Assembly: GCA_002689655.1 (NCBI GenBank)
Contig: NZHC01000138.1
Span: forward strand, 55,540 to 119,539
DNA length: 64,000 nt
From: Rhodopirellula sp.
GTDB taxonomy: Bacteria > Planctomycetota > Planctomycetia > Pirellulales > Pirellulaceae
Direction of reading: 5' to 3'
The notes under the pieces are model-generated. The model had not been told where the DNA came from and did not search any database. It saw only the letters and a program-made list of their open reading frames with translations. Position 1 is the stretch's first letter; every line of letters starts with the position of its first letter. This document shows, one piece after another, positions 1 through 8,917 of the stretch. The translations under genes and the position numbers were made by a program.

Positions 1-1
1 G

Positions 2-1567
2 AACGTCTCGGACCAAAAGGAAGCGGCAAACATTGAAGTCACTTCAACCGAGATGGAAACTTATGAATTTGTCGTTCAGGGTGCGAACTTTCCCTTTCAA
101 TCCAATAAACCGGCTCGTCCTTCCTACTTTCGCATTTTCAACGACTATCGCCGAGGCACCAGTCAACTTTCCTATGAAGAGTTACCCAAGCTGAAGATTG
201 ACTGGGTTGAGCTCACCTGCAATCACTTCGCAATGTGGCCATCTTCAGCGCGACAGGCAATCTTTTTTGCATCCAAGACTCGTTCAAACGAAGCGGTGTA
301 TGCCGGGGAAGTCATTGGCAAGTTCATGGAGCGGGCCTACCGGCGTCCCGTGACTGAATCCGAAGTTGAGCGCAAACTGGCTTTATTCCGAAAACTAAGA
401 GAACGTGAACCGTCGTTTGAACACACCATCGTCTCGACTTTGACAGCGGTACTTTGTTCTCCCAACTTTCTGCTGCTTAGCGAACCCGAATCCACAAAGG
501 TCTCGGAGAGCATTAACCTTGAAAAGCGTCGCATTGACGATTACGAACTAGCTTCGCGGCTGTCTTACTTTCTTTGGAGTTCAATGCCTGATGAAACTCT
601 GTTTGATTTAGCAAAGCAGAAGAAACTGCATCAAAAGGAAACACTCATTGCCCAGACCCGCCGGATGCTCGCAGATCCGAAATCCAAAGCCTTCTCGGAA
701 AACTTTGCTGCCCAGTGGCTTGATCTGGCAGGCATTCGGCGTCTCGCGGTGAATCCAGAATACTTCAAGTTCGACGAACGAACCAAAGATCTGTTCGAGC
801 AGGAAACCATCCAGTTTCTACATCATGTGCTGACAGAAAATCTTCCCATCCAGACCTTCATCGACTCTGGTTTTGCGGTTCTGAATCCCAACCTTGCACG
901 GCACTACCGAATCCCGGATATCAGCGGTGGGTTTCAGGTCGTTCCCGTCAGCAAGGATCACCATCGTGGCGGCTTGCTGACGCAGGCAAGCATGTTGTTT
1001 GGCAATTCTACCGGTGCTGAAACTCATCCCATCAAACGCGGTGTCTGGGTTTTGGAGCGTATGCTTGATGACCCACCACCGCCACCGCCACCCAATGTGC
1101 CAGACCTGCCAGAGCCACCCGCCCTGGACGAAAAGGTGCTGTCCCTGAAAGAAAGACTGGTGGCACACGCCGATAACGCCAGTTGCCGCGACTGCCACCG
1201 CAAAATTGATCCTTGGGGCGTAGCATTCGAAAACTACAATGCATTGGGGCAATGGCGGGAAGGCTCCAAGGACCCCTTAGTGCTAGGTCCCCACCAAAAT
1301 GTCAACATTGATCCCTCAACTCAGCTCAGCAATGGTACAAACATCAGCAATCTGAACGATCTCAAGCACTACCTATTAACGGAAAAGGAAACGCAATTTC
1401 GTCGTGCAGTGGTCCGCAAAACGATGTCCTACGGCCTCGGACGTTATCTTGAGTTTGCTGATCGACCAGCCGTCGATTCCATTTGCGAAACAATGCAGGA
1501 AAGCGGAGACAGGTTCCAGACCTTGATTGAACAAATCGTCGTGTCTGAACCATTTTCCACCAAGTGA
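2..1567 (+). CDS. DUF1592/DUF1588-family planctomycete cytochrome, 5' end cut by the window
   Basis: The reading frame is open from the first bases, so the gene starts upstream and only its C-terminal part is here. Visible in order: a DUF1595-like segment (YRRPVTESEV), DUF1592 (LASRLSYFLWSSMPDETLF), DUF1588 with a proline run (DDPPPPPPP) followed by a CRDCH motif encoded at 1184-1198 and KIDPWGVAFENY, and a DUF1585-like C-terminus (SYGLGRYLEFAD). Full-length relatives (about 900-1000 residues, as at 10424-13171) also carry an N-terminal PSCyt1 heme motif and DUF1587, which must lie outside the window. CxxCH suggests covalent heme c and therefore an exported protein. The DUF1552 gene follows 73 bases downstream, the usual pairing. 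The family's reaction is not established; a role in exported oxidative attack on polysaccharides is inference. Confidence 0.9.
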   Translation, partial: NVSDQKEAANIEVTSTEMETYEFVVQGANFPFQSNKPARPSYFRIFNDYRRGTSQLSYEELPKLKIDWVELTCNHFAMWPSSARQAIFFASKTRSNEAVYAGEVIGKFMERAYRRPVTESEVERKLALFRKLREREPSFEHTIVSTLTAVLCSPNFLLLSEPESTKVSESINLEKRRIDDYELASRLSYFLWSSMPDETLFDLAKQKKLHQKETLIAQTRRMLADPKSKAFSENFAAQWLDLAGIRRLAVNPEYFKFDERTKDLFEQETIQFLHHVLTENLPIQTFIDSGFAVLNPNLARHYRIPDISGGFQVVPVSKDHHRGGLLTQASMLFGNSTGAETHPIKRGVWVLERMLDDPPPPPPPNVPDLPEPPALDEKVLSLKERLVAHADNASCRDCHRKIDPWGVAFENYNALGQWREGSKDPLVLGPHQNVNIDPSTQLSNGTNISNLNDLKHYLLTEKETQFRRAVVRKTMSYGLGRYLEFADRPAVDSICETMQESGDRFQTLIEQIVVSEPFSTK

Positions 1568-1640
1568 AGTCACCTCGATCACTTCACCAAATGCCACCAT
1601 CAAGCCACTCCATCAACCCCCCACCTCTAGCGAGCGAATT

Positions 1641-2948
1641 GTGAAACGCAAATCATGGCATCTCAACCGACGAATGGCGTTGAAGTCCACTGGCGTATGC
1701 CTGGGCCTTCCATGGCTGGAAGGCATGGCGAATGATCAATCGAATCGCCCCCGTCAAAGATTCTTTGCGGGTTATTTTGCATACGGTGTTCCGATGCCTT
1801 CGGACGATGCCGCTGATCGCATGGAACATGGTTGGTTCCCGATGGGGGAGGGCAAGGAGTACGTTGCTACCAAGATGCATCAGAGCATCATGCCTCTGAG
1901 AGAAAAGATCACGTTTTTATCAGGACTTTCCCACCCCTCAATGCGCAGCACGTCTGCTCACAAAGGCGCAGATTACTTCCTGACGGGAGCTGACATTCTA
2001 AAGACCTATGACAAACAATCCATTTCGATCGATCAACATTTGGCTCAGGAATTAGGCAAAGACACTCGTTTCCAATCTCTGGTGATGTCGTCCCTGGGTG
2101 GTGTCAATCGGCCTTATCGCTCCTCAACGCTTTCGTTTGATCGCAGCGGCCGCCCCATCCCGGCGCAGAACAAACCAGCCGAAATTTTTCGTCGCATGTT
2201 CGGCGAGATCACGCCATCTGAACAAAACGCACTTGCGAGCCGTGGCAGCATCATTGACGAAGTACTCAATGAGGCCCAAGACCTGAACCAGCGACTTGGC
2301 GCCAATGACCGACGAAAAATGGATGAGTACCTCAGCTCGGTCCGCGAAGTAGAACAAATGACTGAGCGTGCCAAACGCTGGCAAAATACGCCCAAGCCAA
2401 AGATAGCCCGCGAGGACCTGGAACTGGATGCAAACCCAACCAGTCCCGAGGAATACTTGAGCGTCATGTACAACCTGCTGGTGTTGGCCTTTCAGACGGA
2501 CTCGACGCGAATCGCAACGTTTCAAACCGCATGCGAAGAAGCAGGCCAAACCGATCGATTCCCCTCAGCCATCGGGCTGCCGCATTCATCACACAAGCTG
2601 TCTCACGAAAAGAAAAACTACGCAGATGTTGCGAAATATCTAACCTTTCTCAATGACATGCATGCCAGCTTCATCAAGAAGTTGGATTCGATTCAGGAAG
2701 ATGATGGCACCTTGTTGGACAACACTCTCTGCTTTTATGGATGCGCAACCAGCAAGACCCATCAGGCGACCAACTATCCCATCATACTCAGCGGGGGCAA
2801 GAACATCGGTTTCCAACATGGTTCACATTTGCGCTACAGTAATGACGTCCCGCTGTCCAATCTTTTCTTGACGATCACTAATCAGTTCACCCGTCCGAAC
2901 TCACGCTTCAGCGACAGCACGAGCGATATCACAGAAGTGCTTGGTTAA
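1641..2948 (+). CDS. DUF1552 family Tat-exported protein
   Basis: A 435-residue DUF1552 protein. I chose the GTG at 1641 because it lies just after the preceding stop and puts a twin-arginine motif near the N-terminus (LNRRMALKSTG followed by a hydrophobic stretch); the frame is open upstream to 1527 but that would overlap the cytochrome gene. An ATG at 1674 would lose the twin arginine. Family features seen: FAGYFAYGVPMP near the N-terminus, LSGLSHP, a central SFDRSGRPIPAQ segment, LAFQTDSTRIATF, and a C-terminal CFYGCATSKTH segment. It is probably folded with a cofactor in the cytoplasm and exported to the periplasm. The partner is the DUF1592 cytochrome upstream. No enzymatic activity has been established for DUF1552; it is distantly like DUF1501/sulfatase-fold proteins. 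Confidence 0.9.
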   Translation: MKRKSWHLNRRMALKSTGVCLGLPWLEGMANDQSNRPRQRFFAGYFAYGVPMPSDDAADRMEHGWFPMGEGKEYVATKMHQSIMPLREKITFLSGLSHPSMRSTSAHKGADYFLTGADILKTYDKQSISIDQHLAQELGKDTRFQSLVMSSLGGVNRPYRSSTLSFDRSGRPIPAQNKPAEIFRRMFGEITPSEQNALASRGSIIDEVLNEAQDLNQRLGANDRRKMDEYLSSVREVEQMTERAKRWQNTPKPKIAREDLELDANPTSPEEYLSVMYNLLVLAFQTDSTRIATFQTACEEAGQTDRFPSAIGLPHSSHKLSHEKKNYADVAKYLTFLNDMHASFIKKLDSIQEDDGTLLDNTLCFYGCATSKTHQATNYPIILSGGKNIGFQHGSHLRYSNDVPLSNLFLTITNQFTRPNSRFSDSTSDITEVLG

Positions 2949-3046
2949 TTGGCAAAGGGCTTCGTCAAGCAACCATTTGCTGGACAGAAACCAGCAAAGA
3001 ATTACGGCAATATTTTCTTGCAACACCTCTCGACAGTACAAACACC

Positions 3047-4588
3047 ATGGCACGCATCAGCATTCTCACCGTCCTGCTTGTTTACGCATGCCAACTCGCA
3101 TCTGCCGCGGAACGCCCCAACATTCTGTTCATCTTTACTGATGATCAATCGTACCGGACCGTCAGCTGTTACCCGGAAGCGTATCCCTGGGTCAAGACTC
3201 CCAACATTGATGCATTGGCTGCACAGGGCGTGCGTTTTACGCACACCTACATTGGCACCTGGTGCATGCCTTCACGGGCAACGATGCTGACGGGTCATCA
3301 TCAATACGGAGTTGAATCCATGCGCATGCAGGGTGAATACCCCGGCAGCGTTTACGATCCTGAAAAATGTCCTTTCTGGCCACGAGTGTTTCGCGAACAT
3401 GGTTATTCCACCGCGCAGATTGGCAAATGGCACACCGGCATCGACAGTGGTTACGGTCGCGATTGGGACCATCAGATCGTTTGGAGTCGTCCCAAGTATC
3501 CCAAGAATGCGGGGCACTACTACGATGACCAGATTGTCGAAATTGATGGGGTAGTGAAACGGATGTCCGGATACACAACCGACTGGTATACCGACCGTGC
3601 TGAAGACTTCATTCGTGGAAAACATCGTCAGAAGGACCAACCGTGGTACCTCTGGCTGTGCTTTGGTGCTGTCCATGGACCTTTCACACCCGCGGAACGT
3701 CATCAAACGGCTTATCCGAATGCGACAGTCCCGGAACCAGTCAACATTTACCCTGGCGAATCACGCGTCGGAAAACCCGCATACGTTCGCAAACGCAACC
3801 GTTGGGTTCCCGACAAGAACGGGCAAGCGGAACTGGAATCAGGGGTCAAACAAAGAACAGTAGTGAATGCACCGCTGCACGGTAATACCTTGCAAAACTG
3901 GGTGCGACAGTACCATCAGGGAGTCCTTGCAATTGATGATGCGGTGGGACAACTCCGAACAGCATTGGAAGATTCCGGACAAGCGAAGAACACGCTGATT
4001 GTATTTGCAGCTGATCAAGGCATTGCATGGGGTCAGAACGGTTTCCAACAGAAAATTGCTCCCTACGATGCCAACATTCGCGGCCCGCTGATCATGAGTT
4101 TTCCTGGCCGCATCCCGCAAGGCAAAGTCTGTTCACGCCCCGTGGGTGGCACCGATCTTCCACCAACCTTTTTTGCATTTGCCAACCTGAATCTACCATG
4201 GAAGATGCATGGGCATGATTTAACGCCGCTGCTTAAGAATCCCAACAGTGATTGGCCGCACCCAGTTCTCACTGCTCTTACGGGTGAGAAATATGGCAGC
4301 GACACTGACGTGATCCCGACGGACCCAGAAGTACTTTACAAGACCGCAAAAGTTCCGTGGTGGATATCGTTGCTTGAAGGTCGCCATAAGTACATTCGCA
4401 CCCTTGTCGAAGGCGAAGTCGAAGAACTGTATGACTTGAAAAGTGATCCGAAAGAACTCAACAACCTCGCCCTCGATCCAGCGCATCTTGAAAAGCTGAG
4501 GACGATGCGTGCGGCGACTTTGGCTGAACTCCGTCGAACCGACGCGGGGATGGTGGACAACCTGCCCACCTTCTCTACCCCTGATTAG
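3047..4588 (+). CDS. Exported sulfatase (Cys-type, formylglycine-dependent)
   Basis: A 513-residue arylsulfatase-type enzyme that should hydrolyse a sulfate ester. Residues 1-20 form a signal peptide ending ASA. The mature part opens with the sulfatase start PNILFIFTDDQ (metal-binding D32/D33). C73 sits in CMPSR, the C-x-P-S-R motif whose cysteine is converted to formylglycine, so a maturase is needed elsewhere in the genome. GKWHTG supplies the conserved Lys/His pair and AADQGIAWGQ the second metal-binding region. Length is normal for the family. It starts 98 bases after the DUF1552 stop and may be cotranscribed with it. Substrate cannot be told from sequence; sulfated polysaccharide is the usual expectation in planctomycetes. 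Confidence 0.94.
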   Translation: MARISILTVLLVYACQLASAAERPNILFIFTDDQSYRTVSCYPEAYPWVKTPNIDALAAQGVRFTHTYIGTWCMPSRATMLTGHHQYGVESMRMQGEYPGSVYDPEKCPFWPRVFREHGYSTAQIGKWHTGIDSGYGRDWDHQIVWSRPKYPKNAGHYYDDQIVEIDGVVKRMSGYTTDWYTDRAEDFIRGKHRQKDQPWYLWLCFGAVHGPFTPAERHQTAYPNATVPEPVNIYPGESRVGKPAYVRKRNRWVPDKNGQAELESGVKQRTVVNAPLHGNTLQNWVRQYHQGVLAIDDAVGQLRTALEDSGQAKNTLIVFAADQGIAWGQNGFQQKIAPYDANIRGPLIMSFPGRIPQGKVCSRPVGGTDLPPTFFAFANLNLPWKMHGHDLTPLLKNPNSDWPHPVLTALTGEKYGSDTDVIPTDPEVLYKTAKVPWWISLLEGRHKYIRTLVEGEVEELYDLKSDPKELNNLALDPAHLEKLRTMRAATLAELRRTDAGMVDNLPTFSTPD

Positions 4589-4826
4589 AGACGGTTTCAG
4601 TAGACAGGGTGGTAACAGCCGCAATCTGCATCCTCCCAAACCCGCCTTGGCCATGCTTCGCCATTCCCGCCCCGCGAGGCATTACAATGAGCGATGATGA
4701 ACATGAACCATTTGCCACAACGGTGTGCGAATCCCACCTGAACATGTCATTCTCCGTTTACAGGCAGACCTGCGTCCTGTTGCGGACCGCCTCCTGTTCC
4801 CACCAGCCTCGAACCGGTAAGAAACA

Positions 4827-6170
4827 ATGTCGAAAAAGTCCTGCCGTCGCTCATTTCTTAAATCAGCCGCACTGGGCGGTGGTGCGATCGGCCTCAACGC
4901 CATCCAGTACTCTCGCGTTTACGGTGCCAATGGTCGCATGGGCATTGCCAGCGTTGGCGTTGGTGGCAAGGGCTGGAGCGACTTGAATGGGGTCGCTGCC
5001 AGTTCCGACGTGGACGTCATTGCGTTATGTGATATCGACAGTTCGGAAAAGCATCTCGGACGTGCGGCGCTCCAATACCCGTCTGCCCGCCAACATGCTG
5101 ACTGGCGTCGACTTCTTGGTAACGCCAAAGACATTCAAGGCATTCTGGTTTCCACGCCAGACTTCATGCATGCTCCCATTTCTTTGGCAGCCATGCAGGA
5201 TGGCAAGCATGTGTTCTGCCAAAAACCGCTGACTCATTCGGTCCATGAAGCAAGGCAGATGCAAGTGGCTGCGAAAAAGCATGGTGCCGTCACCCAAATG
5301 TGTAATCAGATTCAATCACATTCAGCCTATCGGACCGCTGTTCACATGGTCCACGCTGGTCTGATCGGTAAGGTCAAGGAGGTTCATTCATGGCAAGGCG
5401 GAACTCCAAGTTGGCCGCGACACATTCCAACACCGCCGGGAAAGGATGCAGTGCCTGCTCATGTTCGATGGGATCTTTGGCAGGGCGTTGCGGCGGACAG
5501 GCCCTACAAGATTGGCATGTACCATCCTTTCAACTGGAGAGGATGGCAAGCTTACGGAACAGGTCAACTTGGTGACTTCGGATGCCATATCCTCGACCCG
5601 GTGTTCAAGTCACTGAAGCTCCAGTCCCCCACCAGCATCACAGCAAGAGCCCCTCAACTGCAACCAGAATCGTGGACTGATCGCTCGACAGTGCAATATA
5701 AATTTCCCGGAACCGAATACACAGCAGGTCCTACTCTGCGTGTGACCTGGTATGACGCCGTGGGAGCGACTCCTCCCCGCGAAAGTCTTGGTGATGTCCC
5801 TTTGGATTACAAATTACCCAGCGCCGGCTCGGTCCTTGTAGGCGAAAAAGGTTCCCTCGTCATTCCCCACGTCGCGATGCCCAAACTTTTCCCCGAGGAA
5901 AAGTTCCCTGCTGACCAATTACCAATCGTCGAGGGTGTCAATCATTACACGCAATGGGCTGATGCATGCGTGGGTAAGGGCAAGACGACATCGAACTTTG
6001 AATACGCAGGACCACTGACAGAGACGGTCCTGTTAGGCACGATCGGGATTCGTTATCCGGGTGCAGAACTGAAGTGGAGTGCTGCGGACCTGAAGATCAC
6101 CAACCACCCAGAAGCACAAAATCGGATTACGAAGCGTTACCGCAAGAATTGGGAACCCACTTGGGTCTGA
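4827..6170 (+). CDS. Gfo/Idh/MocA family oxidoreductase, Tat-exported
   Basis: A 447-residue NAD(P)-dependent sugar or inositol dehydrogenase-like protein. The N-terminus has a Tat-type signal (CRRSFLKSAALGGG). A Rossmann fold follows with VGVGGKGWSD near residue 44, the acidic strand end ALCDIDSS, and CQKPLTHSVHEAR near residue 131, which corresponds to the family's EKP motif but has Gln in place of Glu. The C-terminal half carries the typical GQLGDFGCHILDPV segment that closes the substrate pocket. Tat export with bound cofactor is common for planctomycete members. A 238-base non-coding gap separates it from the sulfatase upstream. Substrate unknown; a role in processing sugars freed by the neighbouring hydrolases is inference. 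Confidence 0.92.
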   Translation: MSKKSCRRSFLKSAALGGGAIGLNAIQYSRVYGANGRMGIASVGVGGKGWSDLNGVAASSDVDVIALCDIDSSEKHLGRAALQYPSARQHADWRRLLGNAKDIQGILVSTPDFMHAPISLAAMQDGKHVFCQKPLTHSVHEARQMQVAAKKHGAVTQMCNQIQSHSAYRTAVHMVHAGLIGKVKEVHSWQGGTPSWPRHIPTPPGKDAVPAHVRWDLWQGVAADRPYKIGMYHPFNWRGWQAYGTGQLGDFGCHILDPVFKSLKLQSPTSITARAPQLQPESWTDRSTVQYKFPGTEYTAGPTLRVTWYDAVGATPPRESLGDVPLDYKLPSAGSVLVGEKGSLVIPHVAMPKLFPEEKFPADQLPIVEGVNHYTQWADACVGKGKTTSNFEYAGPLTETVLLGTIGIRYPGAELKWSAADLKITNHPEAQNRITKRYRKNWEPTWV

Positions 6171-6279
6171 CGTAAAGTTCACATGGTTTCGCGTTTCAAG
6201 TGTACGAAACCCTCTCGTGCTTCATGCGCAATCCCCCACTTCCACTTTCCGCCTCGAACACAAGAGCTACGGAAATCAA

Positions 6280-7218
6280 ATGCCCATCCATTTTACGAAT
6301 TCGGCTCGACGACAATTCCTGAAAATTACGGGAAGCGGTGTCGCTCTGAACGCTTCCAGGAGCCTTGCCGGTGGTGACCTTGAGAGTGCGTCCTCCACGA
6401 AACGGCGATCCAAGCCCATCGATGAAGACCTCGTCGTGATTTTGAACGACACTCATATCGGCGAAAAGCATCCGCCTGACGCAGCTGTGCCTTCCAATTT
6501 GCGTTTCATTGTTGACAAGTTGACCAGCCAAACACAGAAGCCTGCATCTGTCATCATCAATGGGGATCTGGCATTGAAGGATGGACAACCAGGAGACTAT
6601 CGGCATTTCTCACAACTGGTTCAACCGCTCAGAGAAGCGAAGATCGAGACCCACCTGACTCTCGGTAACCATGACAATCGCGAGGTGTTTTACGAAGTCC
6701 TCAAAGATCAGCGAAAAGCGAATCCACCGCTTCAATCTCTCCACGTCTCCGTCGTAAAAACCCGCCATGCAAATCTGTTCCTGCTCGACTCCCTGACAGA
6801 AACAATGGTGACACAGGGAACCGTAGGAAGCGAGCAAATGAATTGGCTGGCAAAAACGCTGGAAAAATACTCAGACAAAGCTGCGATCATTGTCACGCAT
6901 CATAACCCGCGACTGGGCGGCGACCCCGTCCACTTCCCGGGCGGCCTGATCGACTCACAGGAACTCTGGAATATGATCACGCAACGGAAGCATGTCAAAG
7001 CCTATATCCATGGACACATTCACGATCGGGGATTCGCGAAACACCGTGGCGTTCATATCATCAACACTTTGGCAACTTCCTACGTTGCGGACCCAAAGAC
7101 ATCCACAACCGGATGGACGACCGTTCGGCTGAATGAGAAGGGTGCCCTAATGACGACCTACACCACTGATCAAACTCATCCATGGAACGGCAAAGAAAAG
7201 AAGCTTCGCTGGAATTGA
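6280..7218 (+). CDS. Calcineurin-like metallophosphoesterase, Tat-exported
   Basis: A 312-residue phosphoesterase. The ATG at 6280 is preferred because it gives a compact Tat signal (SARRQFLKITGSG); the frame is open further upstream to 6217. All metal-binding motifs of the family are visible in order: NDTHIGE (D57, H59), NGDLALKDG, LGNHDNRE, VTHHNPR and HGHIHDRG. These define a two-metal centre that cleaves phosphomonoesters or diesters. The overall layout resembles the 3',5'-cyclic nucleotide phosphodiesterase-like branch, but the substrate cannot be assigned. It converges with the sulfatase at 7235-8596, with only 16 bases between the two stop codons. Confidence 0.9.
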   Translation: MPIHFTNSARRQFLKITGSGVALNASRSLAGGDLESASSTKRRSKPIDEDLVVILNDTHIGEKHPPDAAVPSNLRFIVDKLTSQTQKPASVIINGDLALKDGQPGDYRHFSQLVQPLREAKIETHLTLGNHDNREVFYEVLKDQRKANPPLQSLHVSVVKTRHANLFLLDSLTETMVTQGTVGSEQMNWLAKTLEKYSDKAAIIVTHHNPRLGGDPVHFPGGLIDSQELWNMITQRKHVKAYIHGHIHDRGFAKHRGVHIINTLATSYVADPKTSTTGWTTVRLNEKGALMTTYTTDQTHPWNGKEKKLRWN

Positions 7219-7234
7219 ATCTGAGTGGGCTGCA

Positions 7235-8596
7235 TCAATTGGAATCCGCACTCAAAAACACTTCCATTTCCTTTCTCAACTGCTCTATTTTCTCAGCGTT
7301 GCCCGCCGACAAATCATTTGACTCGCTGACATCATTCTCCAAATGAAACAACAAAGGAGTTTCATATTTGGCTATCGGTTCACGAGCTCGGGTGTCGGGA
7401 TTTGACGATCGATCTTTCGAACTAAGATGGATTTTGAACGGTCCAGACCTGAAAGCGATGGCCCCCCCGCTGCTGTAGTACCACTGCTTGCGAGGCGTTT
7501 GCTGCCCACGCAGCAGTGTGTCAGTCAGATCGCGTGAAATGTAGCCTTTCTGTTGGACGATCTGGTTTTTGGGCGGTTCGCCTGTCGCGAGTTTGATGAA
7601 TGTTGAATGCAAATCGAGATTGGCAGCCATCCCATCAATGATTCCCGGCTGGATTTTCCCTCGCCAGTGAAAGATCGCGGGCACGCGATACCCGCCTTCC
7701 CACGAAGTCCCCTTCTCACCACGCAGCGGCTGCGCCGTTCCACCATGCGGACCGAACATCGTCCACGGCCCATTATCACTGGTGAACACAACCAATGTTT
7801 CGTCGCCGATCCCCGCATCCTCGACAGCCTGCATCACCTGCCCGACTGACCAATCAACCTCCTCAATTACATCTCCATACCGACCACCGCGGCTACGGCC
7901 TTGGAAGTCCTGTGATGCAAATACCGGAGCATGCGGCATGTTATGCGCGAGGTATAGAAAAAACGGTTGATCACGATCCTCTTTTATCCACTCGACTGCC
8001 GCCTCGGTGTAGCGTGCCGTCAACAGCTCCTGATTGGCTGGGAACTCGATCATCTCACGCCCTTTGATAAGCGGCACCTGAAAGGTGAACTTATCGCAAG
8101 CATCAAAGACCTGGCGTGTCTGCTTCTTACCTTTCGGTGCCGGGACATCATTGCTACCTGGCGTTCCAAGATGCTGATCAAAACCACACTCGAGCGGATG
8201 CATCGGAGAGATCGTAAAATCTTTGGGGTAACCAGCGAGATGCCACTTGCCGAGCATCGCTGTGGCGTACCCATGCTGCCTGAGTGTTGCAGGCATCAAT
8301 TGGTCTCGGCTCTCTACCAAGTTGCTCCGCCCCATCAACGAGGGGTGCCTGCCTGTCATCAATCCGCGACGACTCGGAACACACGTCGCGCCTGAGGCAT
8401 AAAAACTGGTCCACCTTTGGCCTTGAGTCGCCAAGCGGTCCATGTTGGGAGTCTCGTGATCCTTATTGCCGTAACACCCCAGATCACCATAGCCAAGATC
8501 GTCCACAAAAATCAGGATAATATTCGGCTGCTGAGCAGAGAGCGGCCCAGCTGCCAGCATGAGCAGTAGTATGCAGAGAAAGCGAAACGAGCTCAT
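7235..8596 (-). CDS. Exported sulfatase (Cys-type)
   Basis: A 453-residue sulfatase with a signal peptide of about 22 residues ending LSAQQ. Visible motifs: IILIFVDDLGYGDLGCYG (D32/D33 for calcium), C72 in CVPSRRGLMTGRHP as the formylglycine precursor, LGKWHLAG with the conserved Lys and His, and VVFTSDNGPWTMFG with the second metal ligands. Normal family length. It is shorter than and clearly different from the sulfatase at 3047-4588, so the two probably act on different sulfate positions or sugars (inference). It is transcribed alone on the minus strand, with a 321-base non-coding region upstream. Confidence 0.94.
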   Translation of the reverse strand: MSSFRFLCILLLMLAAGPLSAQQPNIILIFVDDLGYGDLGCYGNKDHETPNMDRLATQGQRWTSFYASGATCVPSRRGLMTGRHPSLMGRSNLVESRDQLMPATLRQHGYATAMLGKWHLAGYPKDFTISPMHPLECGFDQHLGTPGSNDVPAPKGKKQTRQVFDACDKFTFQVPLIKGREMIEFPANQELLTARYTEAAVEWIKEDRDQPFFLYLAHNMPHAPVFASQDFQGRSRGGRYGDVIEEVDWSVGQVMQAVEDAGIGDETLVVFTSDNGPWTMFGPHGGTAQPLRGEKGTSWEGGYRVPAIFHWRGKIQPGIIDGMAANLDLHSTFIKLATGEPPKNQIVQQKGYISRDLTDTLLRGQQTPRKQWYYSSGGAIAFRSGPFKIHLSSKDRSSNPDTRAREPIAKYETPLLFHLENDVSESNDLSAGNAEKIEQLRKEMEVFLSADSN

Positions 8597-8917
8597 GATT
8601 TTGTTTCCACACGATCAATTAGGGAACGATTTTTTTCAGGCTTCCGAAGCTAAAAACCTGAACGTTTGGACCTGCTTTACGCAGTAGTGCGTGACAGGTG
8701 TATTTGTTGCCCAAAGCACAATGAATCGCATTCATCAATGGTGTCTAGTTACCCGTTGATTCCTACACGGTTTCACCATAATACACGCAACTTAACAAGC
8801 AGCCGCTTTGTGAATGGCCCAGCAACAAGGGGCCCGCTACTCGAACGTAATTTCCTGACTGCATCCCGCTTGCAGAAAAACAACGACACCCAACTTCACT
8901 CCCCAAATTGAAGCTAG
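8597..8917. other. Non-coding region upstream of the minus-strand sulfatase
   Basis: This 321-base stretch lies between the start of the sulfatase and the end of the DUF1552 gene, both on the minus strand. It should hold the sulfatase promoter and the end of the preceding transcript. I see no convincing coding sequence, strong hairpin or repeat in it; an open frame on the plus strand at 8666-8911 has no protein-like composition. Confidence 0.4.
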